Shown here piece after piece: positions 43,337 to 55,645 of a stretch of DNA of 64,000 nt. Source of the stretch: Tubiluchus corallicola (lineage: Eukaryota > Priapulida > Priapulimorpha > Priapulimorphida > Tubiluchidae); NCBI GenBank assembly GCA_030141605.1, contig JAQGDQ010000555.1, positions 78,948 to 142,947 on the forward strand, written 5' to 3'. A program made the translations under genes and the position numbers. Under the pieces are notes generated by a model. It did no database searches, was not told the DNA's origin, and saw only the letters and a program-made list of their open reading frames with translations. Numbering within the stretch: position 1 is the first letter of the stretch; each line of letters starts with the position of its first letter.

Positions 43337-43954
43337 CTAGTCGCTCTCCACATCAATTAAATGTGGCAGTACCTCGAAAGAAGTAAGCCACATTTCTTCC
43401 GCCCCGTCATACCAGCTCCGCTTGGCTTCCCGTAATATGGAGGCCAGTTCGAAAATATTAAAAATTTCACAGGGGTCCATAGCCACACAATATTGTTCTC
43501 TATTTATTAAACGCACCCTCCCTGGAGCGAAATGGTTTAATAACCTTGCCATGACTGGCATCCCATAGATCCTACTCACTTGGAAGAGTACTATTTCCTC
43601 CTGTAAAATGAATATAAATCCTTATTAATATTTCTTTAGGCAAACCTCTTTTTTTTCTGTAAATTTATTAACGTGATTTTAGCTCCAAAGCTCCAAAATC
43701 ATCAATACAGTGATTTTATTGATACTGGTATTATAATTGTGATTATTACTAAAATTATTACTTACGCCATTAACAACCGATTTCCCATACAAATGCCGGA
43801 AGGTCCCCGGAAAATTTATGCCTAGTTGCCTAATCCGGCGTGATATCTGTTGTAGAAGGTACTCTGCTTCACATAACACGTCATAAATGCTGTCGTCGTT
43901 AGGACTGGGCAACACACCCAATAGATATGCATTCGTAGAAATCTGTGCTGCCAT
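43337..43954 (-). CDS. Two-exon gene of unknown function (about 150 residues)
   Basis: Exon 1 (43954-43766, 63 codons, starts MAAQISTNAYLLGV) ends at a strong GTAAGT donor. Exon 2 (43600-43337) follows a TTTTACAG acceptor in the same phase and ends DVESD plus TAG. The product is small and mixed helical, without a signal peptide or membrane segment. I do not recognise the family. In another frame, exon 2 runs into a lysine-rich stretch (RRKKKKKKTQK) ending at a GTATGT donor near 43213. That exit would be in phase 1, which would fit the PPxY exon next downstream, so the real C-terminus is uncertain. A second donor-like GTGAGT lies early in exon 2. It lies upstream of module B and the PPxY exons on the same strand and may belong to the same gene. 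Confidence 0.55.
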
Positions 43955-44490
43955 TGTATGCTAGGTTTTAAGAAACAAATTGATGGATAAACCGCTAACA
44001 ACAATCTACAAACTTCACCAAGCACGGGCTAAATCCAAAAGAGGCTACTTAAAAGCCTAGGAGTCTCTTTTATGCTTAAGAGGCCTGGGAACTTTCGTAT
44101 ACTGTGTATAGAATTTGACTCCGTTTCGGTCCCAATGCTCATTACTACGCAATAAAAGTCCTAATAGTCAAAACCCTTTTTCCCACCTCTCATGGTATTT
44201 TTCAGCCATTAAATGGGATGTATACATCACAAAATCCCATAAACAGTATTTCTAGACATAAGGTCCAGACATCAATTTAACTCCATTAGTCTTCTTTGTT
44301 TTCTTTGATGTTTCACTCTGAAAGTCTGTTGTCTACATTCACTTCGCTTGACTGGAATTCAGGCAGATTGAGTTTCAGTTCCATAAACCAAATCGTGGGC
44401 TAGGTCATCTTGTGTATTGCACACAACGGGTTCAGAATCTATTACTCTCACAAGCTTCTTACAATGTTCAGCTGTGTTGCCGACTCCCAC

Positions 44491-45130
44491 TTAAATATCA
44501 CTAAGCTCACCAAAAAAATCAAGTTTAGGGCCCTGACCTTCGATCCACTGGGCCACCTGATCTACATTCTGTCCATATACTACTATACGCTTTGCAGGTT
44601 TAAATGACAACTTTCCATAAATCCGAGCTTCAATTGCCTCATCACTCTTGTACCTTTCGTCAACATCTAAAAGACCATATCTGTTTGTACCCAGATCAAT
44701 CTTACAATCAGTTTTCTCATGGTTAGCCAGATTTGGTTTTCCTAAACCGACCTTATACCAAGTCTGCTCCTCAAGTTGTTTGCTTAACACTCTAACTACA
44801 CCTCTAAGCCTGTTTATTAAAGCATTAATCTTGTTTCGTTGCACCTTTTCAATCTTTTCAATTAACCTCTTCGCTGATCCAAGTAACTTGTTCATAATTA
44901 GCTCTTTGGCACTTTTCCTCTTCTAATTTTTCTACAAAGCGACATCTTCGGGCACAGGCTTTCTTGATTTTCTTGACTCTCGCTTCGTACATTTGCATTT
45001 GTTCTTCTGCATGCATAGCTTGCCTGGATCTCACTTTCTTTTGAGCAATGATCCGGTTGAGCATTTTACTGCTCTTATTTACTAATTTTACGCTAAAGTT
45101 TTGCTCATCTTTAGCGTGAAAATTGGTCAA
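44491..45130 (-). pseudogene. Basic coiled-coil protein, frameshifted
   Basis: Two overlapping minus-strand frames, 45130-44858 (starts MTNFHAKDEQNF) and 44895-44491 (ends PKLDFFGELSDI), appear to be one coding sequence split by a frameshift near 44885. The N-terminal part is very rich in Lys, Arg and Glu with heptad character (EARVKKIKKACARRCRFVEK). The C-terminal part is more globular. The family is not recognised. It could be another virus-like gene of the same block, a mobile-element ORF1 product or a host pseudogene. Confidence 0.4.
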
Positions 45131-45139
45131 GGTTTGCAG

Positions 45140-46690
45140 TCTTCCGTGTTCCTCATCTAACCAATTTTAATATCCTATCCCAACAATCTCCTGTCTGACC
45201 GGGATAGAATCGAACGTGCGCTGAAATTCTTCTAGTTCATCTTTTTTCAAAGGAATTTATCCCTGACTCTATCAAAGGAATTTGAAAAAGCGAAAACTCG
45301 ACTTTTAACCGTTTCTACATCACAAGTCACGCAACATTGTGAATCTCAAGTATTGATACTCTGCAAAACGGGCACTTACACTCCAAGTTTGCAAGCTTGT
45401 TTTTAGTGCAAGTTTGCAAGCATTGTTCAAAAAGTGCGTTGATTACAAAAAACAACGAGGCTAAAATTTGTATGGACAAATCAAGGAAGAATCTTTATGA
45501 GAGCTAATGAAAAAATGGAATCCTTCGAAATAAAATGTGAAGAGGACTTAACCTAATTTGAACTGTTTCAGATTCTGATTATACTTATGCTCGTCTTTAA
45601 CGCTAATCAAGTAAACAGGTATCTTTCTTATTTTAAGTTTCTTTGCCGTTTGTCAGATTGCCCGTTCGCCTAATACAGTTCACGTGTGTACTAATTGTGT
45701 GTGCATGCCTGCGGGTGTATGTATTATTCATAATTGTATGTATTATTCAAGTTTATATTGTATAAGTGAGCAAAAAATAGCTCACATTTTTTTGTATGAT
45801 AACTAGAAACAGTTATCGGTACAGTCGTAATGCCTATGCAGGTTGGTACTGTAAGTGATTACAAAACTAAGGATACCACCGAGTAATAATTACAAACAGC
45901 TTAGTGTGGTTGAATGAAACCAGTTTTTTTTTGTCCGTATGTTAATTGATAACCTTGACTACATGGGTAAATGGTCCAATGAATAAGCGATTCGTAAATG
46001 GTTGCGGACGAGATTTTGTCACGTATCAAGTATTTAATATATTAACCTGTTTACAGAAACCGATTAACAGATTACCTTGAAGTGAAAACTTTAACGTACC
46101 TGGGCATAACCTATGACATTCACAGGTACGCTGCCTTGATTGCGAAATTGTATTTTTTTACCAATGAATACACGAAGGGATTTTTTTGAACAAGCACTGT
46201 TAGACACTAAATGAAACGTGAGCGTGTAATATTTTTAATACAGAAGTGACTCCATTTTTTATATGGCGAGACAGCTTAACGTAAATTTATGCTTAAATTC
46301 ATGCTTAACTCCATATTAAATTTACCCCTTTTTAGAAAGATATGCATAAAAAATAGTAACTTTGTTTCAATTTTCACTTATTAGCAACATGGATATATAA
46401 TTAAACTGTATTAATCCTACGTACCGTGATTAGTTAATATCTGGCAAGTTATTTTCTGTCTATATATCATTAACAGTCAAATTTAAGTGGAACCATATTT
46501 CTAAATATGAGACTATTTTTGTGTACTTTAATGTATAATCAAAGAATTCATACTACATCAGTAATCCAAAATACATGTGCAAATTATATGCTCCAGGATA
46601 TATTAATTTGATAATTTGAAGCAATTATTTTATTTATCTTTTTTTAAATCAAAGTGGAAGATAGAGGCAAATAAGTCGGCCCTAATTACT
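45140..46690. other. AT-rich intergenic sequence
   Basis: No gene or repeat family recognised. A small inverted repeat (GTACCTG...CAGGTAC) occurs at about 46096-46130. Confidence 0.45.
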
Positions 46691-46757
46691 ACCTCAGTTT
46701 TTTTGTATTTTCTTTCTTTTTTAACAATTACTCACCCTCTTTAACTACATCATTCAT

Positions 46758-47840
46758 ATGTTAACATTCTCATGTCCCGCTTGCGAGAAACCTGTTAAAC
46801 ATAACCAAAAGGCTCTAGGATGTGACAACTGTTATAGGTGGATTCACCTAAGATGCTCACCGTTATCAGTTGACGATTATAATGACCTGGCTACAGATGA
46901 TAATGAATGGTTTTGCCATCTTTGTCTACAGTCTATTTTTCCATTCAATAATATACCAGATGATGAAGAATTTAAACATATTGCACGTTTTTCAAATATT
47001 GGTTCTATCTTGTGCGATTATAACTTAAATCTCTTTTGCGCTGAATCAGATGATAGCAATAATATCACGAATATGGCAGATCCTGATTTAAATTTTTTTA
47101 ATACACCAAACTTAATACCAAAAAGCAATTACTATGATGAAGATCAGTTCACATCTTTGTACAGTAACACTGATTTCAATACACCACTGTCTATGATCCA
47201 TGTTAATATTCGTAGCCTAAAAGCTAATTATGATTATTTAAATGTATATTTAGAATCATTAACTATAAGTTTTTCAATTATTGCCTTATCAGAAACATGG
47301 CTCCAAGATGATTCAGGAGTAACCATTTCCCTGCCTGGATATGAATTTGAATGTATAAATCGTAAACACAAATCTGGTGGTGGAGTCGGCTTGCTTATAA
47401 GGAAAGACATACCTTATACAGTGAGAAAAGACCTGTGCCACATCAATGATCCAGACATAGAATCACTTTTCATTGAATTACGCAGCAAGAATAAAAATAC
47501 AATAATGGGAGTAATATATAGACCACCTGGTGAAAATCCTAACCATTTTACAGACAAAATACAGAACACTATGGCAATTGTTAATAGACAAAACAAACAT
47601 ATTTTCTTACTAGGGGACTATAATATAAATTTAATAAACCATGCTTCTCACAACGAAACCGGACACTTTTTAGACACAATGCTGACCAATTATCTGTTTC
47701 CTACTGTTACAAGACCAACAAGAATTACGCCTTATTCAGCAACACTAATTGGTAATATATTTACTAATGCACTAGATTATAAGTACAAATCAGGTATTTT
47801 TCTAACAGATATAACAGATCACCTCCCAGTTTTTTTTTAA
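46758..47840 (+). pseudogene. LINE ORF2 part 1: PHD finger and endonuclease
   Basis: The N-terminus has a complete C4HC3 PHD finger (C6, C9, C22, C25, H30, C33, C53, C56). The APE-like endonuclease follows from about residue 148 (MIHVNIRSLK), with SETW, GVIYRPPG, LLGDYNIN and TDHLP motifs. The usual Asp in the LIDNIFTN-type motif is Gly here (LIGNIFTN), which would weaken catalysis. The frame ends at a T run (47830-47838), consistent with an indel in a homopolymer. Confidence 0.85.
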
Positions 47841-47878
47841 TTATTGATCTCAAAATTGAAACATACAGTAAGGAATAC

Positions 47879-48424
47879 GTGCGCAAACTTATTTATAATG
47901 TTCATATAAAAAACAAAATTATCCAAGATTTAAATCAATGTGACTGGTCAGATGTATATTCTGCAACTAATACTAAAGACGCATACAATTTATTTCATAC
48001 TAAGCTTTCTGATATCTATAACAAACATATTAAACTACAGAAAAACAATAACAATCATAAAGCAGCAAAAAAAACTTGGATCACTACAGCAATTTTAGAA
48101 AGTGTTAAACGGAAAAATAAAATGTATCGTTCTCTGGTGAACAAGACAAATAATAACGTATCTGAATTAGAATACAAACGATATAGAAATGAACTTAATA
48201 CAGTTATAAATCCATCAAAATGTCAGTATTATAGGGATAGATTGATGACAGTTAAAGATAACATAAAAAAGACATGGGATACAATGAAAGAAATTATGCA
48301 TAAAGAAAGACAAAATCGACCCATTACGTTGTTCATAAACAGTAAATTAATTAAAAATAATGTAGAGGTGGCAAATGCTTTTAACGATTACTTTGCCAAT
48401 ATTGGACCAATATTATCAGAATAA
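47879..48424 (+). pseudogene. LINE ORF2 part 2: linker region
   Basis: A 181-codon frame between endonuclease and RT. It is helical and basic, with the TAILESVKRKNKMYRSL and YYRDRLMTVKDNIKKTW segments usual for LINE linkers, ending FNDYFANIGP before a stop. Its first ATG is internal to the original protein. Confidence 0.85.
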
Positions 48425-48565
48425 ATTGAAAACACAAACATAAATCCATGTATATATCTTAAATGTGCCTACCGACAAAGCTTTTTTATTAGTGCAGTAA
48501 CAGAAAATGATATAATAAATACTTGCAAATCCTTTAATCGGAATAAAGGTCCTGGTAAGGACAAA

Positions 48566-49993
48566 ATGTTACCTAAAGTCGTAATAGACACCATTGACTA
48601 CATCTCTAAACCTTTGCAATATTTAATTAATTTATCTTTTCTTACAGGTGAAATACCAGTGAAATTAAAAGAATCAATTATTGTTCCTTTGTTTAAATCA
48701 GATGATCCCATGTCTCTGAACAATTATAGACCAGTGTCCTTATTGCCTTTGATATCAAAAATATTAGAAAAAGTTTTTTACTATCAGTTATCTCATTATT
48801 TAATAAATAAAAGAATTCTGAGTAATAAACAATTTGGTTTCAGAAAAGGTAGCTCCACTGAAATAGCCTTAACAAAAATTATAGAAAATATCATTAATAC
48901 TGTTGAAAAAAATGGCACATCCTACGGAGTATTTTGCGACCTATCAAAAGCATTTGATACAGTAAACCATGACATTCTGCTAAATAAGTTATCAGAGGTT
49001 AATTACGGTATCAGAGGTTTGCCTCATATGTGGCTAAAGAATTATTTGACAGGGCGCACTCAGACAGTAAAATATAATAATGCTTTTTCAGATGTAGCAC
49101 CAATCAAATGTGGCGTGCCCCAAGGCTCAGTCCTTGGGCCACTACTTTTTCTAATTTATATTAATGACATCAAATTTTGTGTTAAAAATCACAATTTATT
49201 TCAGTTTGCTGATGATACAAGCATTTTTTTTAGCTTTCATAAAATAGAAATCAATATTGACTACATAAATACAGTTCTACATGATCTAGCTATATGGTTC
49301 AAAACAAATAAACTGTCACTAAATTCATCAAAAACAAAATACATTCTGTTTAGATCCCGAAATAAACCAATTCAGGCGAACCACGATTTAATAATAGACC
49401 ATAAAAGAATTACACGTGTAAAAGAACTGAAATTTCTGGGATTAATACTGAATGAGCATCTAGACTGGCGACCACATATATTCATGATCAGATTGAAAAT
49501 ATCAAAAAATATAGGTATTATTTCATATATTAAAAACTTTCTGAAAACCGAACATCTTCTAACATTATACAACAGTTTAATATTATCATATTTAAATTAC
49601 TGCACAACATTATGGGGCTTTACTTGTACTACAAATTTAGAATGCTTAAGAGTTTTACAACGAAAATTTTTACGTGTCATCTTTAAACTAGACAAAAGAT
49701 GCTCAATTACTACTACACATTTTAAGCAATGTCGAATATTACTTCTGGATGATGTTATTAATTTTAATGGATGTATATACATGTATAGAACCAACAACAA
49801 CTTATTTCCAACTTTTTTTGAAAATCCAGTCAAGATAAATGTAAAAAAATACAATACCAGACATAATGAATATATACCAAGACGTTGTAGAACAATTATG
49901 GCGAAACACTTCATTAGCTATATGGGACCAGTCCTATGGAACAAACTAAGCTGCAATTCGAAATGTAGTCACTTTTCAAACTTTCTACTTTGA
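48566..49993 (+). pseudogene. LINE ORF2 part 3: reverse transcriptase
   Basis: A 475-codon frame with NYRPVSLLP, GFRKGSST, motif A (DLSKAFDTVNH), motif B (GVPQGSVLGPLLF) and motif C (FADD). It ends early after SHFSNFLL because of a small duplication or indel near 49970-50010. The truncated copy at 2.2-3.9 kb keeps the longer ending. The catalytic aspartates are intact, but the protein cannot be made as one piece. Confidence 0.9.
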
Positions 49994-50503
49994 AATACCT
50001 TTCAACTTTTAAAAAAACCGTCAGAAAAGAAATATTTCAAAAGTATTAAGAGTAACACAATTTGATAATGGTAATAACCTGCATTCTTTTTCCACAGTAA
50101 TCTTAATATAACGTGACTATGCTCAACAGGTTACTGAACACTTTATAATCATGATCACAGTTTTTCTTAGTTCTCGCTCCATTTCATCTTTCATTCACTA
50201 CTCCCCCCCCACACTTTTATGTATATATATTATCATTATTCATTATTTCAATTATTAATCATTTTTTTAAGATCTCCACGTACAGTTTGGCTTGTCAAGC
50301 TATGCTTCTAGGCTCAAACTGTATGTATCAAAATTATTCTGTAAGGTAATTTGCACATGTATATGCTCCATTTTGTAATTTCTCCATAATACTGCATTTA
50401 TTTATATTTATATTTATATTAACTTAAATGGATAATTATGCGTATATTAACAATTGTAAGATGCAATGTGGAAAATGAATAAACTCTTGAAACTCTTGAA
50501 ACC

Positions 50504-50993
50504 CCGAAGTGTCATTAGTAGCTATTTCATCACACGTGTGTTTATCATGCTGCCCTCTATCATCACTGTCATCTTGCCATAACTATAGCGTTTTTGATAT
50601 AATATCATTAAAATGATATTAGGTCATGTTTTTCTGTTTTCCCACAAATCTGGCACTCTGCTGCCTTTGATATAGAAGTAAAACTCTGTGGTGCAGCAGT
50701 TTTGGTTGGTGGATAATATTCTTTAGGAAGGGCAAATGAAGGTGAATAGAAAACTATGACATCTTGGTGTCCCAGTGGCCTTTGCAAACACACTTTCTGT
50801 ACTTTTTGTCTTTCATGGGACAGAATTTTATACAGTATTGTTAATATTAATAATTTGGTAAGGTTAAGCTGCATATACTGTGTGAATATCGAAATAGCAG
50901 GTTCGAGTAAGTACAGCAGTACACCATTAGTTGTTACCTGTGTAATTATCAAAAATGTTTTTATACTTTGTAATTTTTTCCCTGTCTTTGCAG
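50504..50993 (+). other. Upstream region/intron of the zinc-finger gene
   Basis: No coding exon was found. The stretch ends in a good pyrimidine tract and CAG acceptor (50991-50993) that leads into the zinc-finger exon. Confidence 0.4.
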
Positions 50994-51002
50994 CTAATGA
51001 TA

Positions 51003-52295
51003 ATGGACGATGCTAAGCTTATGCAGTATGCCAGCCTGAAGACTGAACAAGTGGAAAAAACTTGTAGTGTTACTGGAACAATGGACACGGGCATGCAAAC
51101 TGACAACATGTCTATCAAAACTGAACCAAATGAGCCACCATCAGCTGCTGACGAAGGCGGAAAGATAGAAGATATTCCGTCTAAGTCAGCTTCTTGTGAA
51201 GATGAAACAAACGTTGATTCTTTGAGTAATTTAAATTATCAAAAAGCAGATGAAACTGTAAAAGAACAGTTATTCGAATGCAGCGAGTGTGGACAGACGT
51301 TCACTTGTTCTTTGCTTTTGAAACAACATCTGACCATTCATTTGGATCAGTCAACACTGATGAACAAGAGAAAGATTTTCACAAATTCGGAGAAGGTTGT
51401 TGATTGTCGTCAATCGGAGACAGCTTACAGCTATTCAAGAAGTTTGAAAAAACATGAACTTAGTGCTGGAAAAAGCTGTTCGAAAAGAAAGCAAAATACT
51501 GAAAAGTGTGTGACATGTGATGAGTGTGGAGTTTCTTTCAAAGACTCACAGTGTTTAAAATCTCACAGCAAAACTCATACAGGCAAAAAACCCTTTAAGT
51601 GTAGTCAGTGCAGTGCTAGCTTCGCTTCTGCCAGTTACATAAAAATCCATTTAAGAACACATTCTGGAGAAAAACCCTTTAAGTGTCAGCAATGTGATGC
51701 TGCTTTCAATCAATTGAGCCATTTGAATCGACATGTTAAAGGTCATTCAGGAGAAAAGCCTTTTAAGTGTGAATACTGTGACTCGGCTTTTACACGACCA
51801 AGCAAATTGAAAGCACATACAAGAATCCACACAGGGGAGACACCTTTTAAGTGTGAATATTGTGATCTTGCCTTTAGTCAGTTAATAAATTTGAAGCAAC
51901 ATGTTAAATCTCACATTGGAGAAAAGCCAGCTAAGTCAGAAGAAAAACCCTTTGTGTGTACGGAGTGTGCAGCTGCATTTCCTCGCTTAGCGAATTTGCA
52001 AATTCATATCAGAATTCACACTGGAGAAAAACCATTTAAGTGTGATCATTGTGCTGCTGCTTTTGCTCATTCTAGCCACTTAAAAACGCATCTAAGAATT
52101 CACACTGGAGAAAAGCCTTTCATATGCGAAAAGTGTGGTGCTACTTTTACTCGATTAGACCATCTAAAGAAACATTTAAGAACTCATACAGGGGAAAAAC
52201 CTTATCAGTGTTGTCAGTGTAGTATTAGTTTTGCTGAATCAAGTAATTTAAAACAACATTTAAAAACTCACAGTCATAAAAAGTGTTGTAAGTGA
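51003..52295 (+). CDS. C2H2 zinc-finger protein, ten fingers
   Basis: The exon follows an acceptor at 50993, and ATG 51003 is the first in the exon, giving 430 residues. The N-terminal about 90 residues are acidic, with two SUMO-type motifs (LKTE, IKTE) and no KRAB, ZAD or BTB domain visible. Ten C2H2 fingers follow, with classical TGEKPFKC linkers in the last eight. A degenerate finger-like stretch (VVDCRQSETAYSYSRSLKKH) lies between fingers 1 and 2. The linker between fingers 6 and 7 is extended (GEKPAKSEEKPF). This is probably a nuclear DNA-binding regulator; the target cannot be told. AATAAA at 52318-52323, 23 bases past the stop, is a likely poly(A) signal. A decayed relative lies at 57.6-58.5 kb. 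Confidence 0.9.
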   Translation: MDDAKLMQYASLKTEQVEKTCSVTGTMDTGMQTDNMSIKTEPNEPPSAADEGGKIEDIPSKSASCEDETNVDSLSNLNYQKADETVKEQLFECSECGQTFTCSLLLKQHLTIHLDQSTLMNKRKIFTNSEKVVDCRQSETAYSYSRSLKKHELSAGKSCSKRKQNTEKCVTCDECGVSFKDSQCLKSHSKTHTGKKPFKCSQCSASFASASYIKIHLRTHSGEKPFKCQQCDAAFNQLSHLNRHVKGHSGEKPFKCEYCDSAFTRPSKLKAHTRIHTGETPFKCEYCDLAFSQLINLKQHVKSHIGEKPAKSEEKPFVCTECAAAFPRLANLQIHIRIHTGEKPFKCDHCAAAFAHSSHLKTHLRIHTGEKPFICEKCGATFTRLDHLKKHLRTHTGEKPYQCCQCSISFAESSNLKQHLKTHSHKKCCK

Positions 52296-52317
52296 CATGA
52301 ATTTAATGCAGCTGTCA

Positions 52318-52323
52318 AATAAA
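52318..52323 (+). terminator. Polyadenylation signal AATAAA
   Basis: A canonical hexamer shortly after the zinc-finger stop codon. Placement fits a very short 3' UTR. Confidence 0.55.
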
Positions 52324-52595
52324 AAACAATGTGTAGAGCAATCATTTAATTGTTTTTGTAGAAACCGTAGCTCGTGTGTGTGATGCTTTAAGCGACATGT
52401 TGAAAATGATAGTAAATAATGAAAATATGGTAACATCCTGTGACAATAAAACACGTTTGCAAATTATTTTTGCTTTTATCCTTGACACAGGTAAGTGTCA
52501 GGATTATTATTTTAATTTTTACAGAGTGAACATTGTACAGGACATTATAAAAAAACAGTCTTTCAGCAAACAACATTAACAAAATAGTAGTTTAC

Positions 52596-52905
52596 CAAGG
52601 CGAGGTCTTCTCCAGTACTTGGGTAGAACCGGTCCTTCCTCACGCACGTTAGTAATGCAGCAGAATTCGGTCTCCAGTGGAAGTTGGCTAAGTTAGCGTC
52701 TCTCTCAGTCTACTTCGTGGGCAGCAGGTAGCCTTTTCCAGGAAGTCTCCACAGCTTTCCATCAAACTGGCAGGACAGGATCTCTTGAGATCGGATTATA
52801 AGAAGATCATCTCCTCCTAGTTCCCACGCAGAACGGGAGCGATTTAGATCACCGAACGTGAAGTCACAGGTGACTGTATCTTCATCCAACGTAAAGGTAA
52901 TTAGG
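52596..52905 (-). pseudogene. Exon-like coding stretch with one in-frame TAG
   Basis: On the minus strand an ACACAG acceptor precedes 52905 and a GTAAAC donor follows 52596. One frame reads FTLDEDTVTCDFTFGDLNRS, continues as CQFDGKLWRLPGKGYLLPTK, meets TAG (52712-52710), and stays open as ERDANLANFHWRPNSAALLT up to the donor. Base composition is richer in GC than the surroundings, as expected of coding sequence. Either the TAG is the true stop of a last exon, or this is a pseudogene exon. Family unknown. Confidence 0.45.
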
Positions 52906-53879
52906 CTGTGTAATGAATGCCTAATTTAACAAATGTCTCTCAGTAATTGTGTAACTGACGAGGTTTCACCAGCAAAGGAAGAACATCGTCCACCAACGAA
53001 TAAGAAGAACATAATAATGAACCAACCATCCATTTCTCGTTCAGTCATCGTATGAAAGAAACCATGATATAGTTATATCTGACCATTTCTCAACACGGCC
53101 ATTCTACTCTCCCTGCCACATAGGCCAATACGTCTAATATCCAGGCCTCGAAAGCTAGCCGACCAATCAGAAACGAGTTCCGGGTGAAGTGACCTCAGTA
53201 GTACAGCGACGAAGCTTTCACATTTGTTCAAACACGGGCATAATATTATCATGGAAAAGATTGTTGCTAAACGTATTTTCGCTTGAAAAATACAAGTCAT
53301 GTTGAAACGAAACGAATTTCATCTTCTTCTGCCTAATTACATATTTAAGGTAGCTTAACAGAAAAATGGCTTCATTTAATGGTAACTTCATCGAAAATAA
53401 TGCTAATCTTGACTAAAGATGGCAGCACAAGATTGGAACATTAAATCAATACATCAATATTATCAGTCGTTAGGTAAATAATTCGTGATACCATTTAGGT
53501 TAATACTTTAAGTGAAAAATAATTAGTAGCAGTAATCTGCTACATGGGGGACCATCACAGACTAATAGCTGTTTTTTCTTGCAAGGACTTGGCATTGTTG
53601 CATATCTGTTTTACTTGCAATATTATTTTAATTACATAATAAAAAATGGTTTGACAGTAGGTTTATTTGGGGTTTTGCAAAATGACCACTGGCCATTTTC
53701 AAAGCTTACAAAAGCTCTACAACAACATCTGAAGACCTAAAGTTAAACTAATTTGTACGACTAAATGCACAGTTGATATATTGCATTGACATGAATGGTT
53801 GGAAGGAAAAGTGATGTAATATTCTGTCCCTGTTTGCTCGTTACTGGAACTGTGAGGCTCTGGAGTCATCAATGCTGAA

Positions 53880-54670
53880 ATTATTAAAATTATTTATTTA
53901 TTCAATGAGTTAAAACAATAAGACATATAAGACCATAAAACGATCATAAAAGCACTCGAGAAAAGGGGAGGATGAAGTTAAAACATATTTTCCTTTTCCT
54001 ATTAGTTGTCATTATTCCATACAAATCTAATTGTTTTGATCTTGTTATTATATTATATTACACATTACATCACACAAACACACTCATGAAATAGTATAAA
54101 TATAAACTAGATTATATCACATGTGTTACACTAAATGATACATATTGAATTAGATTTTACTTCTAAAATTGTTTTCGTACATAAAATTACAAATTACATA
54201 ACATACTATACTAAATGGTTATCACAGTATTTTTTAAATTTTTCACTAATGCAATCATAGCTTTAGCAGCTGCCGATTTAAACCTTTTTTAAACATACTG
54301 AAAATTCTACTTTCTTTGGTTTCTTATCCAGGTCATTCCGTAGCTGAATATCAAAAACTGATACACCGATTTCTTGTCCTTAGAGATATTTTTAGTAATC
54401 ATTCTGGCATGTTCCAACAATTTTTGCTCATTTTCTGGAAACTCATTTTTTTCACCTTTGTACACTACCAAATGCAGTTTTGAGATTTTACAAATGCTTT
54501 AACTTTAGAGCTTTCTATTTACAAAACAAGTGACATAATCACCAACTTTGTATCGAAATGACTGACAAAGAAGTTGACTAAATGCTGGATTCTTTTTGAA
54601 GCATTAGTGGATGATCTATGTAATCACACTGCCAATAAGCGGTATTTTAATATTATGAGTAAAAAAATGC
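53880..54670 (-). mobile_element. Decayed LINE 3' fragment
   Basis: On the minus strand a LINE RT C-terminal signature is readable at about 54410-54280 (LRNDLDKKPKKVEFSVCLKK). An AT-rich 3' untranslated region follows, down to a TTATTTATTC run near 53900. No catalytic part is left. Confidence 0.5.
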
Positions 54671-54924
54671 AATTTGAGTAGATGAGTTCTGTGTTACGAT
54701 ATAAATTTCTATCCAACGTAGTACAAATTTTTCAAACCAATACACGGGGATCACCACATCAGGAGAAGCCTGACCAGGACATGGGTTATTGTTTCTTGAC
54801 CATGAAACCCAGCCAGGCGTTGTTAGATGCACGGCATCGCATGAATAACCATATCACAAGAAAGCTGAATATATCTCCAAATACTTTCAGGACTCGAAAC
54901 ATACATTTTCTAACCCTTAATGTT

Positions 54925-55075
54925 TTAAGTTTAAGTTTGTTTATTTCCACACTGCATCTTACAATTATAATAAAAATACAGATGATTTTCCACTGCAGTA
55001 AATGTAAATAAAAATGCAATATAATCCAGAAATTACAAAACAGATTCTTATGCACCATATACATTTGGTATCCTT
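54925..55075 (-). mobile_element. LINE 3' UTR fragment
   Basis: Matches the 3' UTR of the PHD-type LINE at 2250-2400 (shared CACA(C/T)TGCATC, AAAATACAGAT and AAATGCAATAT landmarks). Only the last about 150 bp of the element is present. Confidence 0.6.
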
Positions 55076-55645
55076 ATCCCTTAAATGCTGCCTAGTTGAG
55101 CCATTCATTATACATGTATTTCTACTAAAGCGCTTATGGTGGCTATTTTCAATAAATCATTTTGAATAACCCTGAAACACCATTTTTGATAAATTACACT
55201 TTTTATGCACTTTTATATCAATTGTTAATATATTGTTATTGTCAATTGAAACACCGTTTTGCTGGTAGATTATATTCACTTTTATGTCAACCGGTAATAC
55301 GCTGTTTTCTGGTAAATTTATTGTCAAAAGCACTTATTACCAGCTGATTTAAAAGTGTGTTTTATATCAGTGTTTCAAAGTCTTTCAGGCATTTGGTTTC
55401 AAATAGGCCGCCAGTGCTGCTTTAAAGTCAGAATAACTCAAGGTGGAATTTAAGAGAGCACAAATGCAGTACCAGCTGATATAAAAGTGAATGATTGTCA
55501 AAGTAAAAAATAGGCAATCATTTTCCCCTTCCCATGACTTCTATACCACTCTGTCGTGTTAGAGTAATAGTTACAGTAATTTTTTCTTCGCTTCATAAAC
55601 TTAATACAGTAGTTTTGATATTTATACACATTATACAGATAAATA

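Larger units (their letters stand above)
46690..50503 (+). mobile_element. Near full-length PHD-endonuclease-RT LINE (inactive)
   Basis: A plus-strand non-LTR retrotransposon with one long ORF2-type protein broken into three frames (46758-47840, 47879-48424, 48566-49993). It ends at 50503 after AATAAACTCTTGAAACTCTTG, the tandem tail shared with the truncated copy at 2.2-3.9 kb. The architecture (PHD finger, then APE-type endonuclease, then RT) is typical of CR1/Jockey-group elements of invertebrates. The exact 5' end is uncertain. No clear target duplication was found. Confidence 0.9.
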
